From Aquisphaera giovannonii (lineage in GTDB: Bacteria > Planctomycetota > Planctomycetia > Isosphaerales > Isosphaeraceae): a DNA stretch of 64,000 bases. The translations under genes were made by a program, and so were the position numbers. The notes beneath the pieces are model-generated. The model was not told where the DNA came from and did not search any database. It saw nothing but the letters and a program-made list of their open reading frames with translations. The stretch spans positions 5,766,001-5,830,000 of the forward strand of contig NZ_CP042997.1 in NCBI RefSeq assembly GCF_008087625.1. The letters are read 5' to 3'. This document shows, piece after piece, positions 47,083 through 56,075 of this stretch (positions are counted from its first letter, which is position 1; every line of letters begins with the position of its first letter).

Positions 47083-48210
47083 TCACGGCCGCAGGGAGCG
47101 ATAGGCTCGGCCCATGCGCTCGACCTTGTCCCAATCCTTCGAGAGCGGGCCCCAGGCGAAGGCGGTGAGGCCGGTGGCCGGGGGGCGGGCCCCCCGGGCG
47201 ATCACGTCGGGGACCTGCCCAGCGGGGACCGGCTCGCCCCAGTCGGAGAGCTGGACGATGGGCCAGATCCGGATCCGCTCGCCGGGGACGCCCCGGACGC
47301 CCAGGTGGCGGCCCAGCCAGGTGACCTGGCGGCCGATCCAGTCCGGGTCGGCCGCGTGGCCGAAGCGGGCGTGGTAGGGCATCGGGCTGAACACGTCGAC
47401 GTACTCCGCCTGCGCCTTCAGGTCGATCGCCAGCTTCGCGCGCAGGGCCCCGCCGCGGTCGTCCTCCGACCACGGGCAGTGGAACGTGCCGAGGAGGGCG
47501 CCGGGGCGGACCTCGTCGCGGATGGCGCGGAACTCGCGCACCCAGTCCGTGAACACGCCGCAGCGCCAGCCCACCCAACGGGCCTTGAGCGGCCCGAGGA
47601 GCAGGCGGGCGGCCTCCGGCGCCGGGCGGTCGGCCAGGTCGACGCCGGCCTCCCGGGCGAACCGGGCCAGGCATCGGGCGCAGAAGCAGGTGTCGGGCAG
47701 GGCCGGCTCGGCCTGCTCCCAGCTCGCGTGGGCGTGGTGGTAGTCCAGCCAGATTCCGTCGACGTCGAAGTCGCGGAGGACCCGCCGGAACTCCGCCATC
47801 CGCGCCGCGCGGTAGCCCGGGTGGGTCGGGCAGACCCCCTGCCAGCCGTCGGGCGGCGGGCAGGGCTTGCCGTCGGCGCCGACGGGCGCGGCGTCGGGGT
47901 GGTCCTTGAGATAGGACGCCTCGTGCATCGTGTTGAACTCGGCGAAGACCTTCGCGCCCTGCCGCTTCAGCTCCGCCACGGCGTCGCGGTTGAGCCCCCC
48001 GGAGCCGATCCAGACGGCGTTGATGCCGTAATCGGATGGCGAACGGCCCCGGTCGAGGATCTCCCGCGGCACGCCGCCGTAGATGCCCCGGACCTCGACC
48101 GCTCGCCGGGCCTCGTCGCCGGCGGCCTCGGCCCGCCTCGTCGCCATCGCGTCCACGGCGATGGCGAGGAGCAGGGCGACCCCGACACGCCCCATCCCGC
48201 GTCTCGGCAT
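47083..48210 (-). CDS. Exported glycoside-hydrolase-like (alpha/beta-barrel) protein
   Basis: A 375 aa protein with a signal peptide (VGVALLLAIAVDAM). The mature part resembles putative glycoside hydrolases of the TIM-barrel type: YGINAVWIGSGGLNRDAVAE, FAEFNTMHEASYL, the acidic strand end VDGIWLDYHHAHAS, CFCARCLARFAREAG and FAWGPLSKDWDKV. The LDYHH strand suggests a catalytic Asp. No CAZy family is assigned by eye. The start at 48210 has GGAGGAG 6 nt upstream. It begins 17 bp after the ceramidase-like gene, so the two are probably co-transcribed. Confidence 0.75.
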   Translation of the reverse strand: MPRRGMGRVGVALLLAIAVDAMATRRAEAAGDEARRAVEVRGIYGGVPREILDRGRSPSDYGINAVWIGSGGLNRDAVAELKRQGAKVFAEFNTMHEASYLKDHPDAAPVGADGKPCPPPDGWQGVCPTHPGYRAARMAEFRRVLRDFDVDGIWLDYHHAHASWEQAEPALPDTCFCARCLARFAREAGVDLADRPAPEAARLLLGPLKARWVGWRCGVFTDWVREFRAIRDEVRPGALLGTFHCPWSEDDRGGALRAKLAIDLKAQAEYVDVFSPMPYHARFGHAADPDWIGRQVTWLGRHLGVRGVPGERIRIWPIVQLSDWGEPVPAGQVPDVIARGARPPATGLTAFAWGPLSKDWDKVERMGRAYRSLRP

Positions 48211-48227
48211 CCGGATCTCCTCCATCC

Positions 48228-49670
48228 TCATCTTCGGCGCAGGGCCGCCGCGATGGCGCGGGCCATCCGCGCCTCGGAACCGCGGGCGACCCAGCACCAG
48301 TCGATCAGGTTCGTGTCGCCCTCGTCGAAATGACGGTCGGTCGGGATGTAGCCCGTGCCGGCCTCGCCGTAGCCGAGCGTCACGACGAAGGAGTCGGGGC
48401 GCGTCTGCTGGGCCAGGAGCTGGTATTCGACGTACGACTCGCCGGGCAGGAGCAGCAACTGCGCCCGGCCGAGGTCCAGGGCCGGCACGTCGATCGCGTG
48501 CCCGGCGTCGGCCCGGGCCCGCCAGGCCAGGCCCATCGCGGCGAGGCACCGGCCGAAGGGTTTCGGGTCGGTCTCCAATCGTTTCCGGAGGTCCGCGACG
48601 GTGAAGCCGGGGCCGTCGCGCGGCTCCAGCCGCAGGGGCACGGCGCGGAAGTCCAGCCGCTCGACCGGGGACCGCTCGGTCGCCGCCCAGGCCTCGACCA
48701 TGGCGCGGTGGACCCGCCCAGCGAGCACCTCGCGGTTGGCTGGTGAGCCGTCGTTGTACTTGCCGGCAGTGACGTTGCCGCCGCACCCGGTGGCGTAGAC
48801 CTGGAAGACGCCGGGCTGCTCGTCCTGCCGGCGACGGCGGGCCATGCCGATGAAGTCGGCCGAGACGCCGCCGCGGCCGTAGTGGCTCATCGGGTGGGTC
48901 GCGTAGACGCTCAGGGCCAGCACCGGCCGGTCGCCGTCCCAGAAGCTCAACGTCCGGAGCCAGGGATCGATGAGCCCCTCCGGCCGGTCGCGGATCACTG
49001 GATCCCGGGTGGCGCTCATGCGGCCGAACGCGGGCCGGCCGTCGTCCCCGAGGTAGCGGCGGTTCGACGCGACCCCCTCCACCCTGGCCCGCCCGGCGCC
49101 GACGTGGGTCACCCGCCTCGCTTCCTTCAGCCCGTCGCGGACGGCCCGGGCGACCTCGCGGACGGCCCGCCCGTGGAACTCGGGCTCGCAGATCCCCGCG
49201 GGCGCGTGGGCCGCGTCGAGCAGGCGCTGGGCGGCGAGGTCGGAGATGGGGGCGTCGTGCTGGTGCAGGGCCGCGACCAGGACGCGGCGAGGCTCCGTGC
49301 CGGCGGCCTCGGCCAGGGCCTCTCGCCAGCGGTCGAAGGCGTCGTTGCGGATCTCGCACCAGTCGATCGCGGCCAGGACGACCGGCTTCCCGTCGCCCGA
49401 GAGGACGAACCCCCTGGCGGACAGCCGGTCCACCACCTCCCGGGCCGGCTCTATCCCGCCGCCCATCAGGGGGTGCCCCATCGGCGGGGTGACGTCCGCC
49501 GAGAAGGTCGCGATCCGGAACCCGGCCTCCGCCGAGCCGGCGACGGCGCGGCCGCCGGCCAGGCAGGCGGCGAGCGTCCCCAGTGCCTCGCGCCGGCCGA
49601 TCCGGCGGTCAGGTAGAGGCAGCGTCGTCGCCGGAATCGGCTCGTCCTCGATGTTCATCGGCGACCCCAT
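48228..49670 (-). CDS. Neutral/alkaline ceramidase-like exported protein
   Basis: A 480 aa protein with a twin-arginine-type leader (RRIGRREALGTLAACLAGG). The mature part matches the N-terminal domain of neutral/alkaline non-lysosomal ceramidase (PF04734): FRIATFSADVTPPMGHPLMG, VVLAAIDWCEIRNDAF and VAALHQHDAPISD with candidate zinc His. Planctomycete members of this family are numerous and their substrates are unknown. The ATG at 49670 (or 49658) begins just before the leader. The reading frame is open further upstream into the alpha/beta hydrolase gene, see that entry. Confidence 0.82.
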   Translation of the reverse strand: MGSPMNIEDEPIPATTLPLPDRRIGRREALGTLAACLAGGRAVAGSAEAGFRIATFSADVTPPMGHPLMGGGIEPAREVVDRLSARGFVLSGDGKPVVLAAIDWCEIRNDAFDRWREALAEAAGTEPRRVLVAALHQHDAPISDLAAQRLLDAAHAPAGICEPEFHGRAVREVARAVRDGLKEARRVTHVGAGRARVEGVASNRRYLGDDGRPAFGRMSATRDPVIRDRPEGLIDPWLRTLSFWDGDRPVLALSVYATHPMSHYGRGGVSADFIGMARRRRQDEQPGVFQVYATGCGGNVTAGKYNDGSPANREVLAGRVHRAMVEAWAATERSPVERLDFRAVPLRLEPRDGPGFTVADLRKRLETDPKPFGRCLAAMGLAWRARADAGHAIDVPALDLGRAQLLLLPGESYVEYQLLAQQTRPDSFVVTLGYGEAGTGYIPTDRHFDEGDTNLIDWCWVARGSEARMARAIAAALRRR

Positions 49671-49844
49671 GGAACCCGCCTCGCGGTCCGCGCGGCCCGG
49701 GCAAGACCCCCCTCCGCGAGGGGCGCATGCCGCCGGCTCGATGACGCGGATTGTCGTGCCGGCCCGCACCGTGGTCAACCGGCCATCGCCGGGCCGCGAG
49801 GATCCGCCCGGGCGGCCCCGGGGTGTTGGAGAGGGGGCGTTGGA

Positions 49845-50217
49845 AAGCGGTCGATTGTTGGATCGGATCATCCCTCGGATTTTCTTGCGCGGCCGGGCCG
49901 AACCTCCTCTCCCTCTCCCGCTCGGCGGGAGAGAGGGGTGGGGTGAGGGTCTTCGATCGGCTCGACCTTCGCGGGGCTGTATCAATCCCGGGCTCGCCGT
50001 GGCGGCGGCGGAGGCGTCGGCCATCGCGTGAAGGCTCATTCCGCCCTCACCCCATCCCTCTCCCGCCGAGCGGGAGCGGGAGATATCTTCGCTCCTCTTT
50101 CGCTCGCGGAATACGAAGATGTCTTCGCTTGTCGTATTATTTAAAATAAAGAATAAGTAGATATATAAAAAATAAGATTTCGGAAGGCTCGTTGAAAACC
50201 GCCGATTTTCAACAGCC
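49845..50217. repeat. Composite palindromic element between the ceramidase-like and hydrolase genes
   Basis: About 370 bp. The ends carry related palindromes: GTTGGAAAGCGGTCGATTGT near 49847 and GTTGAAAACCGCCGATTTTC near 50192. Inside are inverted copies of a CTCTCCCGCTCGGCGGGAGA type repeat (49905-49945 and 50040-50085). An unusually AT-rich run with ATACGAAG/TCTTCG half-sites lies at 50105-50190. The AT island stands out in this GC-rich window. No transposase lies inside. It is probably a MITE-like or REP-type insertion. Confidence 0.65.
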
Positions 50218-50239
50218 AGGGCCGCCCCGTCGGGCGAGT

Positions 50240-51224
50240 GCTCCCGTGCTGGTGTCGCTCCGCGATCGCGGTCCCGAGTGGGGCGAGGGCGCCCCGGCCC
50301 GACGGCGCGGAGGAAATCCCCGATCGCCCGGCGATAGCGCCCGGGGTCGGCCTCCGGGAAATTCAGGTGCCCCGCGTGAGGGAAGAGGACCAGCCTCCCG
50401 TGGGATCGGACCCGATCCAGGATCGCCCGCGCCTCCTCGGGCCGGGCGACCGGATCCTCGGCGCCCGAGAGGATCAGGACCGGGGCGTCGGCGGGGATGT
50501 GCCCGGCCGCCCGGACCGTCGAGGTCTCGTCCAGGTCGGGCAGCACCAGCGGGGCGACGATCCGGAGGCCGGCGTAGGCGATGCGGTCGAGGACCGGCGG
50601 TAGGGCCTCCTCGGTGCGGTTCCGCACGGCCGTCTCCAGGTCCCGGTACGGGCTCTCCAGGATGTAGCCGCCCACCCGATCGCCGAGCGTCCGCGAGGCG
50701 AACGCCGCGGCCGCGGCGCCCATCGACAGCCCGTGGACGACGATCGGGCTCCCGGGTGTCGCCCGCTCGAGGAACTCGACCCCGGCGACGACGTCGTGCC
50801 GGGCGCCGTAGCCCATGTCGTTGAACGAGCCGGTCGAATCGCCGTGCGCCCGCAGGCTGATCATCAGGACCGAGCACCCCTGTTCCGCCAGGAGCTTCGC
50901 CCGGCCCAGCGTCGCCGACCGGTCCGCCCCGATCCCGTGGACGAGGAGGACGGAGCAGAAATCTCGGGCCCCCGGCACGAACCAGGTGCCGATCTCCTCG
51001 CCGTCGAGGGTCCTCAGCCGGTGGGGTTCCGGGCGGCCCCACTCGACGGACGGCACCGGCTCGGGGTACGGCGGCCGGGCCCGCCTGGTAAGCCGGTGGG
51101 CGACGGCCAGGGAGATCAGCAGCCAGAGGGCCACGAGCGCCGCGGAGAGCGACAGGGCCAGCCTGAGCCGCCGCCGGCGTCGCGACGCCGGCCGGCCATC
51201 GGCGATCGATCCGGCGGGGGGCAT
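50240..51224 (-). CDS. Membrane-anchored alpha/beta hydrolase, frame continues into the next gene
   Basis: The recognisable protein is about 325 aa: an N-terminal membrane helix (ALSLSAALVALWLLISLAVA), then the hydrolase core with HGIGADRS (oxyanion), the nucleophile elbow HGLSMGAA, the acid in LSGAEDPVARP and the His in PHAGHLNFPEAD. No stop occurs after the domain ends near 50300. The frame runs through the palindromic element and into the ceramidase-like gene to 48228, as one 1000-codon frame. I end it here at the visible domain boundary, as an inference. The ATG at 51224 has GGAGG upstream. Confidence 0.7.
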
Positions 51225-51397
51225 GCGGCAGCCTCCGGGGCGAGGCCGCCGGCGCAACGCGACGGAGGGGCACGGGAGGCCCGCCCCGGAAGCTACCCGA
51301 GGTCATGGCCATCGGTTTCGAGGGAGCCGTCGGACTGGGGACCGACGAGGAGGCCCCGCGCGAGCCGGCTCGCGCGGGGCGGACCGTCCGCGAGCCC

Positions 51398-53116
51398 TCA
51401 GGAGGCCTGGTAGGTGCCGAAGATGTTGTCGTTGGACGTGCTGGCGCGGTTGCCGATCACGCGGGTCTTGCCCTTCAGCGTGGTCGCCCCCGACGCGATG
51501 TACAGGCCGCCGCCGACGCCGGTGCCGGGGGCCCCTCCGTCCTCGGCGGCGTTCGCCAGCACGAGCGTGTCGGCGATCGTCGTGGCGGCGGACGTGTAGA
51601 GGCCGCCCCCGAAGCCGTTCCCTCCGCCCGACCCGCCGCGTGCCATGTTGCCCACGAGCCTGCTCCCGGACAGCACCAGGTTCCCCTGGTTCATGATGGC
51701 GCCCCCCACGCCGTCGCCCGCCGTGGCGCCGCCCGCGCCGGAGCCGCCCTCGGCCTGGTTGAGCAGGAAGAATCCGCCCGTGATGGACAGGCCCCCGTCG
51801 TTGTTGTGGATGGCCCCTCCGATCGCGGACCCCCCCGCGCCGCCGGTGTCCGACGCCCCGCCCCCGACCGCCCGATTCCCGAGGAACCCCGTGTTCGCGA
51901 TCGTGGCGGGTTGCGCGAAGAGCAGGTCGATCGCGCCGCCGGCCGCGAGGCCGCCGAAGCCGCCGGAGCTCGACCCGCCCTGGGCACGATTGCCGATGAG
52001 CATGTCCCCTGACAGGGCGAGGGGTCCACCCCCCTGGACGGCGATCGCGCCGCCGACCCCGAGCCCGCCCCCAACGCTGCCGATCGCGGCGTTGCCGGTG
52101 AGGGTGCTGTTGCTCACGGTGAGGTCGGCGGAATCCTGGATGGCGCCGCCCGATCCGGATCCGCCGAAGAGGCCGCTCTGGCCGCCGATCGCCTGATTCC
52201 CGTCGAAGAGGCTGCCCGTCACCGTCACGGTCGTGGCCGGGCCGAAGAACCCGCCGCCGAGGAGGTCCAGGGCGCCGCCCTGCGCGTTCCCGGTGGCGAC
52301 GGCGACGTTGCCGCGGAAGGTCGTGCCCGCGATCGTCACGACGGCGCCGCCATCGACGTGGATGGCACCGCCGTCGGCGCCGCCGCCCCCTCCCAGGGCT
52401 TTGTTCCCGACGAACGTGCTCGAGGAGATGTCGAGAACCGTGTTGTACGTCGAGAGGATGCCGGCGCCGACCGCCGTGGTCCCCTGGCTCGTGTTGCGGG
52501 AGACGTCGCTGCGGACGACGGTCAGGGTGCCCTCGTTGAAGACGCCCGCCGCCAGGCTGAGGCCGGCCGACGGCCCGCCCGCGGTGTTGGCCGACACGGA
52601 GGAGTCGGTGATGGTCATGGTCCCGCCGTTGGTGATGCCCCCGCCCTGGTTCCCGGTCACGACGACGTGGTCCAGGGTCGCGGTCGCGAAGTTGAGGATC
52701 CCGGGATCATTGGCGTCGCCCCCCGCGATCGTGAGGCCGGAGAGGGAGGCCGAGATCGGCGGCGGCATGGGGTCGCCGTACGGGGTCTCGATCAGGAAGA
52801 CGCCGCTCGTGCCGCCGCCGCTGATCGTCAGCTTGCCGGCGCCCGGGCCCCGGATCGACACGCCGGTGTCCACGACGAGCGGCCCGCTCGTCAGCGTGAG
52901 CGTCCCCGACAAGCTGCCGGCGAACTTGATCGTGTCGCCGGTCCGCGCCGCCGCGAGGTCCGCGCGGAGCGATCCGACTCCGTCGTCGTTCAGGTTCTGG
53001 ACGACCAGGGTGCTCAGCAGCGCCCGGCCTTCCATCGCGTCGAGCCGGGGGCGGAGTCTCCGAGCCTGGCGCCGGATGCGGGCGGCGCGGGGCCTCATCC
53101 TCGGATTCAAAATCAT
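51398..53116 (-). CDS. Exported right-handed beta-helix surface protein
   Basis: A 572 aa protein. The first ~35 residues include the planctomycete N-terminal export motif (RLDAMEGRALLST). The rest is a Gly/Ala/Ser/Thr-rich array of short repeats of the type GGGAIxxxGG...xxNxAxGG, typical of parallel beta-helix or polymorphic-membrane-protein-like folds. Single repeats include GGAIHVDGG, GGAIQDSAD and GGAIHNNDG. It probably lies on the cell surface or is secreted. The ATG at 53116 follows AAGGAG. No catalytic motif is seen, and Gly-rich repeats make domain boundaries uncertain. Confidence 0.85.
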   Translation of the reverse strand: MILNPRMRPRAARIRRQARRLRPRLDAMEGRALLSTLVVQNLNDDGVGSLRADLAAARTGDTIKFAGSLSGTLTLTSGPLVVDTGVSIRGPGAGKLTISGGGTSGVFLIETPYGDPMPPPISASLSGLTIAGGDANDPGILNFATATLDHVVVTGNQGGGITNGGTMTITDSSVSANTAGGPSAGLSLAAGVFNEGTLTVVRSDVSRNTSQGTTAVGAGILSTYNTVLDISSSTFVGNKALGGGGGADGGAIHVDGGAVVTIAGTTFRGNVAVATGNAQGGALDLLGGGFFGPATTVTVTGSLFDGNQAIGGQSGLFGGSGSGGAIQDSADLTVSNSTLTGNAAIGSVGGGLGVGGAIAVQGGGPLALSGDMLIGNRAQGGSSSGGFGGLAAGGAIDLLFAQPATIANTGFLGNRAVGGGASDTGGAGGSAIGGAIHNNDGGLSITGGFFLLNQAEGGSGAGGATAGDGVGGAIMNQGNLVLSGSRLVGNMARGGSGGGNGFGGGLYTSAATTIADTLVLANAAEDGGAPGTGVGGGLYIASGATTLKGKTRVIGNRASTSNDNIFGTYQAS

Positions 53117-53286
53117 GGGGACGCTCCTTTGAGAATGGGTGGGCGACGGGCGACGCGTGGGCGGCGCGCACCCCGAACGGGCCGTCCCGGCGCGAGTCGG
53201 CCGGGCGGCGAGCGGGGGCGAGCCCTATCGGAGGCGAACTACGGGTGCACGACCGCGAAGCGACGTGACGGACGAGGCCCGGGCGA

Positions 53287-55440
53287 TCAGAAAAGTGGCC
53301 GATTGGCCAGCAGCCAGAGCCTCTGGAGCCGCTGCCTGAGTGCCGTCACCTCCTTCCTCCAGGGACGATCGAGGGCACGCCTGCCCCCGAGCGAATGGAA
53401 ACCGGTGAACGCCAGCCCGCACGCGGCCGAGCCGATGGCGAGCAGGACCAACTGGCTCGGCTCGGGGACGGGAGTGAGGACGAACCCGTGCGGAGAAGCG
53501 AGAGTGAGGACCTCGCCGAAGGCCATGCCGCACCGGTCTCTCATGCCCGTCAACTCGGAGACCACCTCTCGCCGGATATAGCCCCGCTCTTCCATGTCCG
53601 CCGGGCTGGCCCGTCGCAGCACGCGCAGGCCGGTGCCGACGATCTGGCCCCGGTCGTTGATGTCGGTCGCGGCGAGCAGGTACCAGCCCGCACCCTCGGG
53701 GATGAACGCGTTCAGGTCCACCATCCGCGTCCCGTCATGAAGGAAGGGACGCCAACCTTCGGACACGAACTCGTCATGTCCCGGGAGCCTGCGGGCGATC
53801 TGTGCCCGGCCGACGACCTGGCCCATGTTGTTGATGCCGGCCCCTTGCGATTGTCTCCCCCCCAGGGTGCCGAGGTCGTCGGTCGACGGGTCGATCGGCC
53901 GGTTCGGCGCCGCCCGAAAGGCGTGGCGAGCGGGCTGGAGCATGCCGGGCAAGTCGGGGATGGGCAGGCGCAGGTCCAGGTCGCCGACGGCCTCACCCGC
54001 GTCGTTGACGTCCCTCACCCTGGTGGCATCATCGTCCCATGGCGCGTCGCCGCGGGCGATGAGGCCCCTCCTCGCGATGGGCATGCCGGCCCGGACTTCC
54101 CCGCGCTCGTCGAGGTCCATGTCCAGGGCATCCGTCCTCAATTCCGTCCGGGGAAATATCCCGTAGTGGTCGGTCGCGTATTCCGGCTCACGGACTCGGC
54201 CCCCCACGACGTCCGTCGCCCGATCGATCGGACGGCCCGGGGCGGTCCGGAACATGCGGAACGCGCCCGATGGTGTCATCGAATATCCCGCAACCTGCCC
54301 CCGGTCATTGATCCGCATGGGATACGTCGCCGGGCCTCCGAGAGACCCCAGGTCGGTGATTCGATAGGTCCGCGCGTGATAATCCGGCGACCGGAGCGGG
54401 ATCACCGCGGCCGCCACGCAGGCCATCGCACCGACGCCCAGGCGCGACAGGACTCGCGGCGTCCCCCCGCGCATGATCGCGGCCAGGCGGCTCCGGATCC
54501 GTCCCACCTCGCCGAGGCCACTGGCCCCCGCGGGCAGCGGCCCCGACTCGGACAGGAAATCGACGGCGTCCAGCAGCGCGGCGGAGTAGGCGCGAGAGGA
54601 GCCGGGGAGGGCCCAGAGAACCCAGGCGTCGCAGCAATGCTCCTCCGCGTCGTGCAGCTCGCGGCGAGCCCACCAGACCGCGGGGCACCACCAGTAGAGG
54701 GTCGTGACCGCCAGCTCCAGCAGGCGCACGAGGTGGTCGCGCCGGCGGAAGTGGGCCAGCTCATGGACGAGCAGGGCATCCTGCTTGGGCTCGTCGAGCA
54801 GGCCCCAGAAGTCGGACGGGATGAGGATCCGGGGCCGGCCTCCGGCGGCCCAGAGCAGCGGCGAGACCGCGCCGGGGATGAGCCGGATGCCCGGCGCCTG
54901 GTCGGGGCGGATGCCGAGTTTTTCGGCCAGTTGCCTCGCCCGCTCCTGGAGCGGCTGGGGCGCCTGGCGGGCGTCCTTCAGCCGGGCCGAGGCGCCCGCC
55001 AGTCGGGCCAGGACGATCGCCAGCCAGGCCGCCGAGATCGCGCCCCAGGCGGCCGCGACGATCGTCGGCCAGCGATCGGGGGCCCACTGGGCCGCGCTCA
55101 GGATCGCGGGCCGGACGGCCCTGGGATAGGCTCTTGCCTCTTCCTCGGCCGCGCCGGAAGCCTGCCCGCCGGCCCCCGGCGCGGGCGAGGCGGTCTCGTC
55201 CGGATGCCGCGGCACGCCCCGGCCCCCCGGCGAGGAATCCACGCCGGGCCATCGCGGAGACAGGCGCGGGGCCAGCCAGTCGGTCGACAAGGGGGGCAGC
55301 AGGAGCTTCAGGAGGAGCAGGACCCAGATCGCATGCGTCAGGGCGGGCCGGCGTACTACCATGTCCACGACGAGGACCGCCGGGGCCAGCAGCGTCACCA
55401 GGATCGCGTTCGCCAGGAGGGCGCGAAGCAGGGCATCCAA
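53287..55440 (-). CDS. M56 (BlaR1-type) peptidase fused to HAF repeats and a PEP-CTERM tail
   Basis: A 717 aa protein. The N-terminal ~340 residues are a BlaR1/MecR1-type M56 metalloprotease with several membrane helices and the zinc motif H226-E227-L-A-H230 (VHELAHFRRRD), then CCDAW. From about residue 350 the protein does not carry a penicillin sensor. Instead it has HAF-type repeats (TDLGSLGGPATYPMRINDRG, GINNMGQVVGRA, TDINDRGQIVGTG). Near the end is a PEP-CTERM-like sorting motif (VPEPSQLVLLAIGSAACGLA at ~658-677, then RR), followed by a 30-residue basic tail. It lies just downstream of a BlaI-type regulator gene (12 bp gap), so it belongs to that operon. Confidence 0.85.
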   Translation of the reverse strand: MDALLRALLANAILVTLLAPAVLVVDMVVRRPALTHAIWVLLLLKLLLPPLSTDWLAPRLSPRWPGVDSSPGGRGVPRHPDETASPAPGAGGQASGAAEEEARAYPRAVRPAILSAAQWAPDRWPTIVAAAWGAISAAWLAIVLARLAGASARLKDARQAPQPLQERARQLAEKLGIRPDQAPGIRLIPGAVSPLLWAAGGRPRILIPSDFWGLLDEPKQDALLVHELAHFRRRDHLVRLLELAVTTLYWWCPAVWWARRELHDAEEHCCDAWVLWALPGSSRAYSAALLDAVDFLSESGPLPAGASGLGEVGRIRSRLAAIMRGGTPRVLSRLGVGAMACVAAAVIPLRSPDYHARTYRITDLGSLGGPATYPMRINDRGQVAGYSMTPSGAFRMFRTAPGRPIDRATDVVGGRVREPEYATDHYGIFPRTELRTDALDMDLDERGEVRAGMPIARRGLIARGDAPWDDDATRVRDVNDAGEAVGDLDLRLPIPDLPGMLQPARHAFRAAPNRPIDPSTDDLGTLGGRQSQGAGINNMGQVVGRAQIARRLPGHDEFVSEGWRPFLHDGTRMVDLNAFIPEGAGWYLLAATDINDRGQIVGTGLRVLRRASPADMEERGYIRREVVSELTGMRDRCGMAFGEVLTLASPHGFVLTPVPEPSQLVLLAIGSAACGLAFTGFHSLGGRRALDRPWRKEVTALRQRLQRLWLLANRPLF

Positions 55441-55452
55441 GGCCGCCTCCTC

Positions 55453-55863
55453 TCAGGTCTCCCCCTCGCCCCCGTGGTCCTTCGCCCCCTCGTCGAGCGT
55501 CTCGAGGAAGTCCCGAAGGACCTTCCGGTCCCGGGCGGGCATCCGCCGGCCCCGGACGAGGTGGCTGAATAGCGCCCCCAGCGAGCCGCCGCAGAGCTGG
55601 TCGGCGAGGCGCCGCAGCCTCCGGTCCACCAGGTCGTCGCGGCCGATCGCGGCCTCGAAGACCTGCACGGGGCCGGTGCGGTCGCGCCGGATGCACCCCT
55701 TCGCCTCCAGCCGGTCGAGCAGCTTCTGCACCGTCGGATGGGCCAGCGACCTGCCCTCCGGATAGAGGCGATCGATCAACTGCCTCGCCGTGCTGGGCCC
55801 GCCCTCCCAGAGCAGCCGCAGGATCGCGAGCTCGGCCTCGGTGACGTCCCCCGCAACTCCCAT
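55453..55863 (-). CDS. BlaI/MecI-family transcriptional regulator
   Basis: A 136 aa winged-helix repressor. The family pattern is clear: DVTEAELAILRLLWEGGPST, LYPEGRSLAHPTVQKLLDRL and EAKGCIRRDRTGPVQVFEAA. These proteins bind palindromes containing TACA/TGTA and are cleaved or released by the partner M56 protease. The ATG at 55863 is preceded by GGAGAG; a frame start at 55887 is possible but lies at the predicted transcript start. It precedes the M56 gene as in bla operons. Confidence 0.93.
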   Translation of the reverse strand: MGVAGDVTEAELAILRLLWEGGPSTARQLIDRLYPEGRSLAHPTVQKLLDRLEAKGCIRRDRTGPVQVFEAAIGRDDLVDRRLRRLADQLCGGSLGALFSHLVRGRRMPARDRKVLRDFLETLDEGAKDHGGEGET

Positions 55864-55897
55864 GGAGCTCTCCGGATCAATAGACATGCTGTCAATT

Positions 55898-55930
55898 GGT
55901 GTATTACACCGCCGGTGGCCGGCGAGTCAA
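55898..55930 (-). promoter_or_regulatory. BlaI-type operator palindrome overlapping the predicted promoter
   Basis: On the minus strand, TTGACT (55925-55930), an 18 bp spacer and TAATAC (55901-55906) form a good promoter. The -10 lies inside the perfect palindrome GGTGTATTACACC (55898-55910), the known BlaI-type TGTA/TACA operator shape. Binding here would block the promoter, consistent with autorepression of the blaI/M56 pair. Confidence 0.75.
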
Positions 55931-55999
55931 GGAGTCGGCCGGGAAATCCGGAGGAGGGGGCGATGCGGGCGGCCCGCCGCGCGGGGCGGCCCGTCATCA

Positions 56000-56028
56000 T
56001 TGTGCGCGGCGCCTCTGCCCATCAGAAT
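56000..56028 (+). promoter_or_regulatory. Predicted sigma-70 promoter of the sulfatase gene
   Basis: TTGTGC (56000-56005), a 17 bp spacer and CAGAAT (56023-56028). This would start a transcript near 56035, 40 nt before the sulfatase ATG at 56076. By-eye match only. Confidence 0.4.
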
Positions 56029-56075
56029 ACCGGTGGGCAACGACCTCGATGCAACCGGATGGGGGACTCGCCGCG

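Noticed and set aside
49905-50085. The inverted CTCTCCCGCTCGGCGGGAGA-type repeats as a CRISPR array
   Set aside because: Only two inverted copies, no regular spacers and no cas genes nearby.
48228-51224. One genuine fused 1000 aa protein
   Set aside because: The join passes through repeat DNA and low-complexity sequence, and the downstream part retains its own twin-arginine leader and start; I list two genes and report the continuous frame as a finding.
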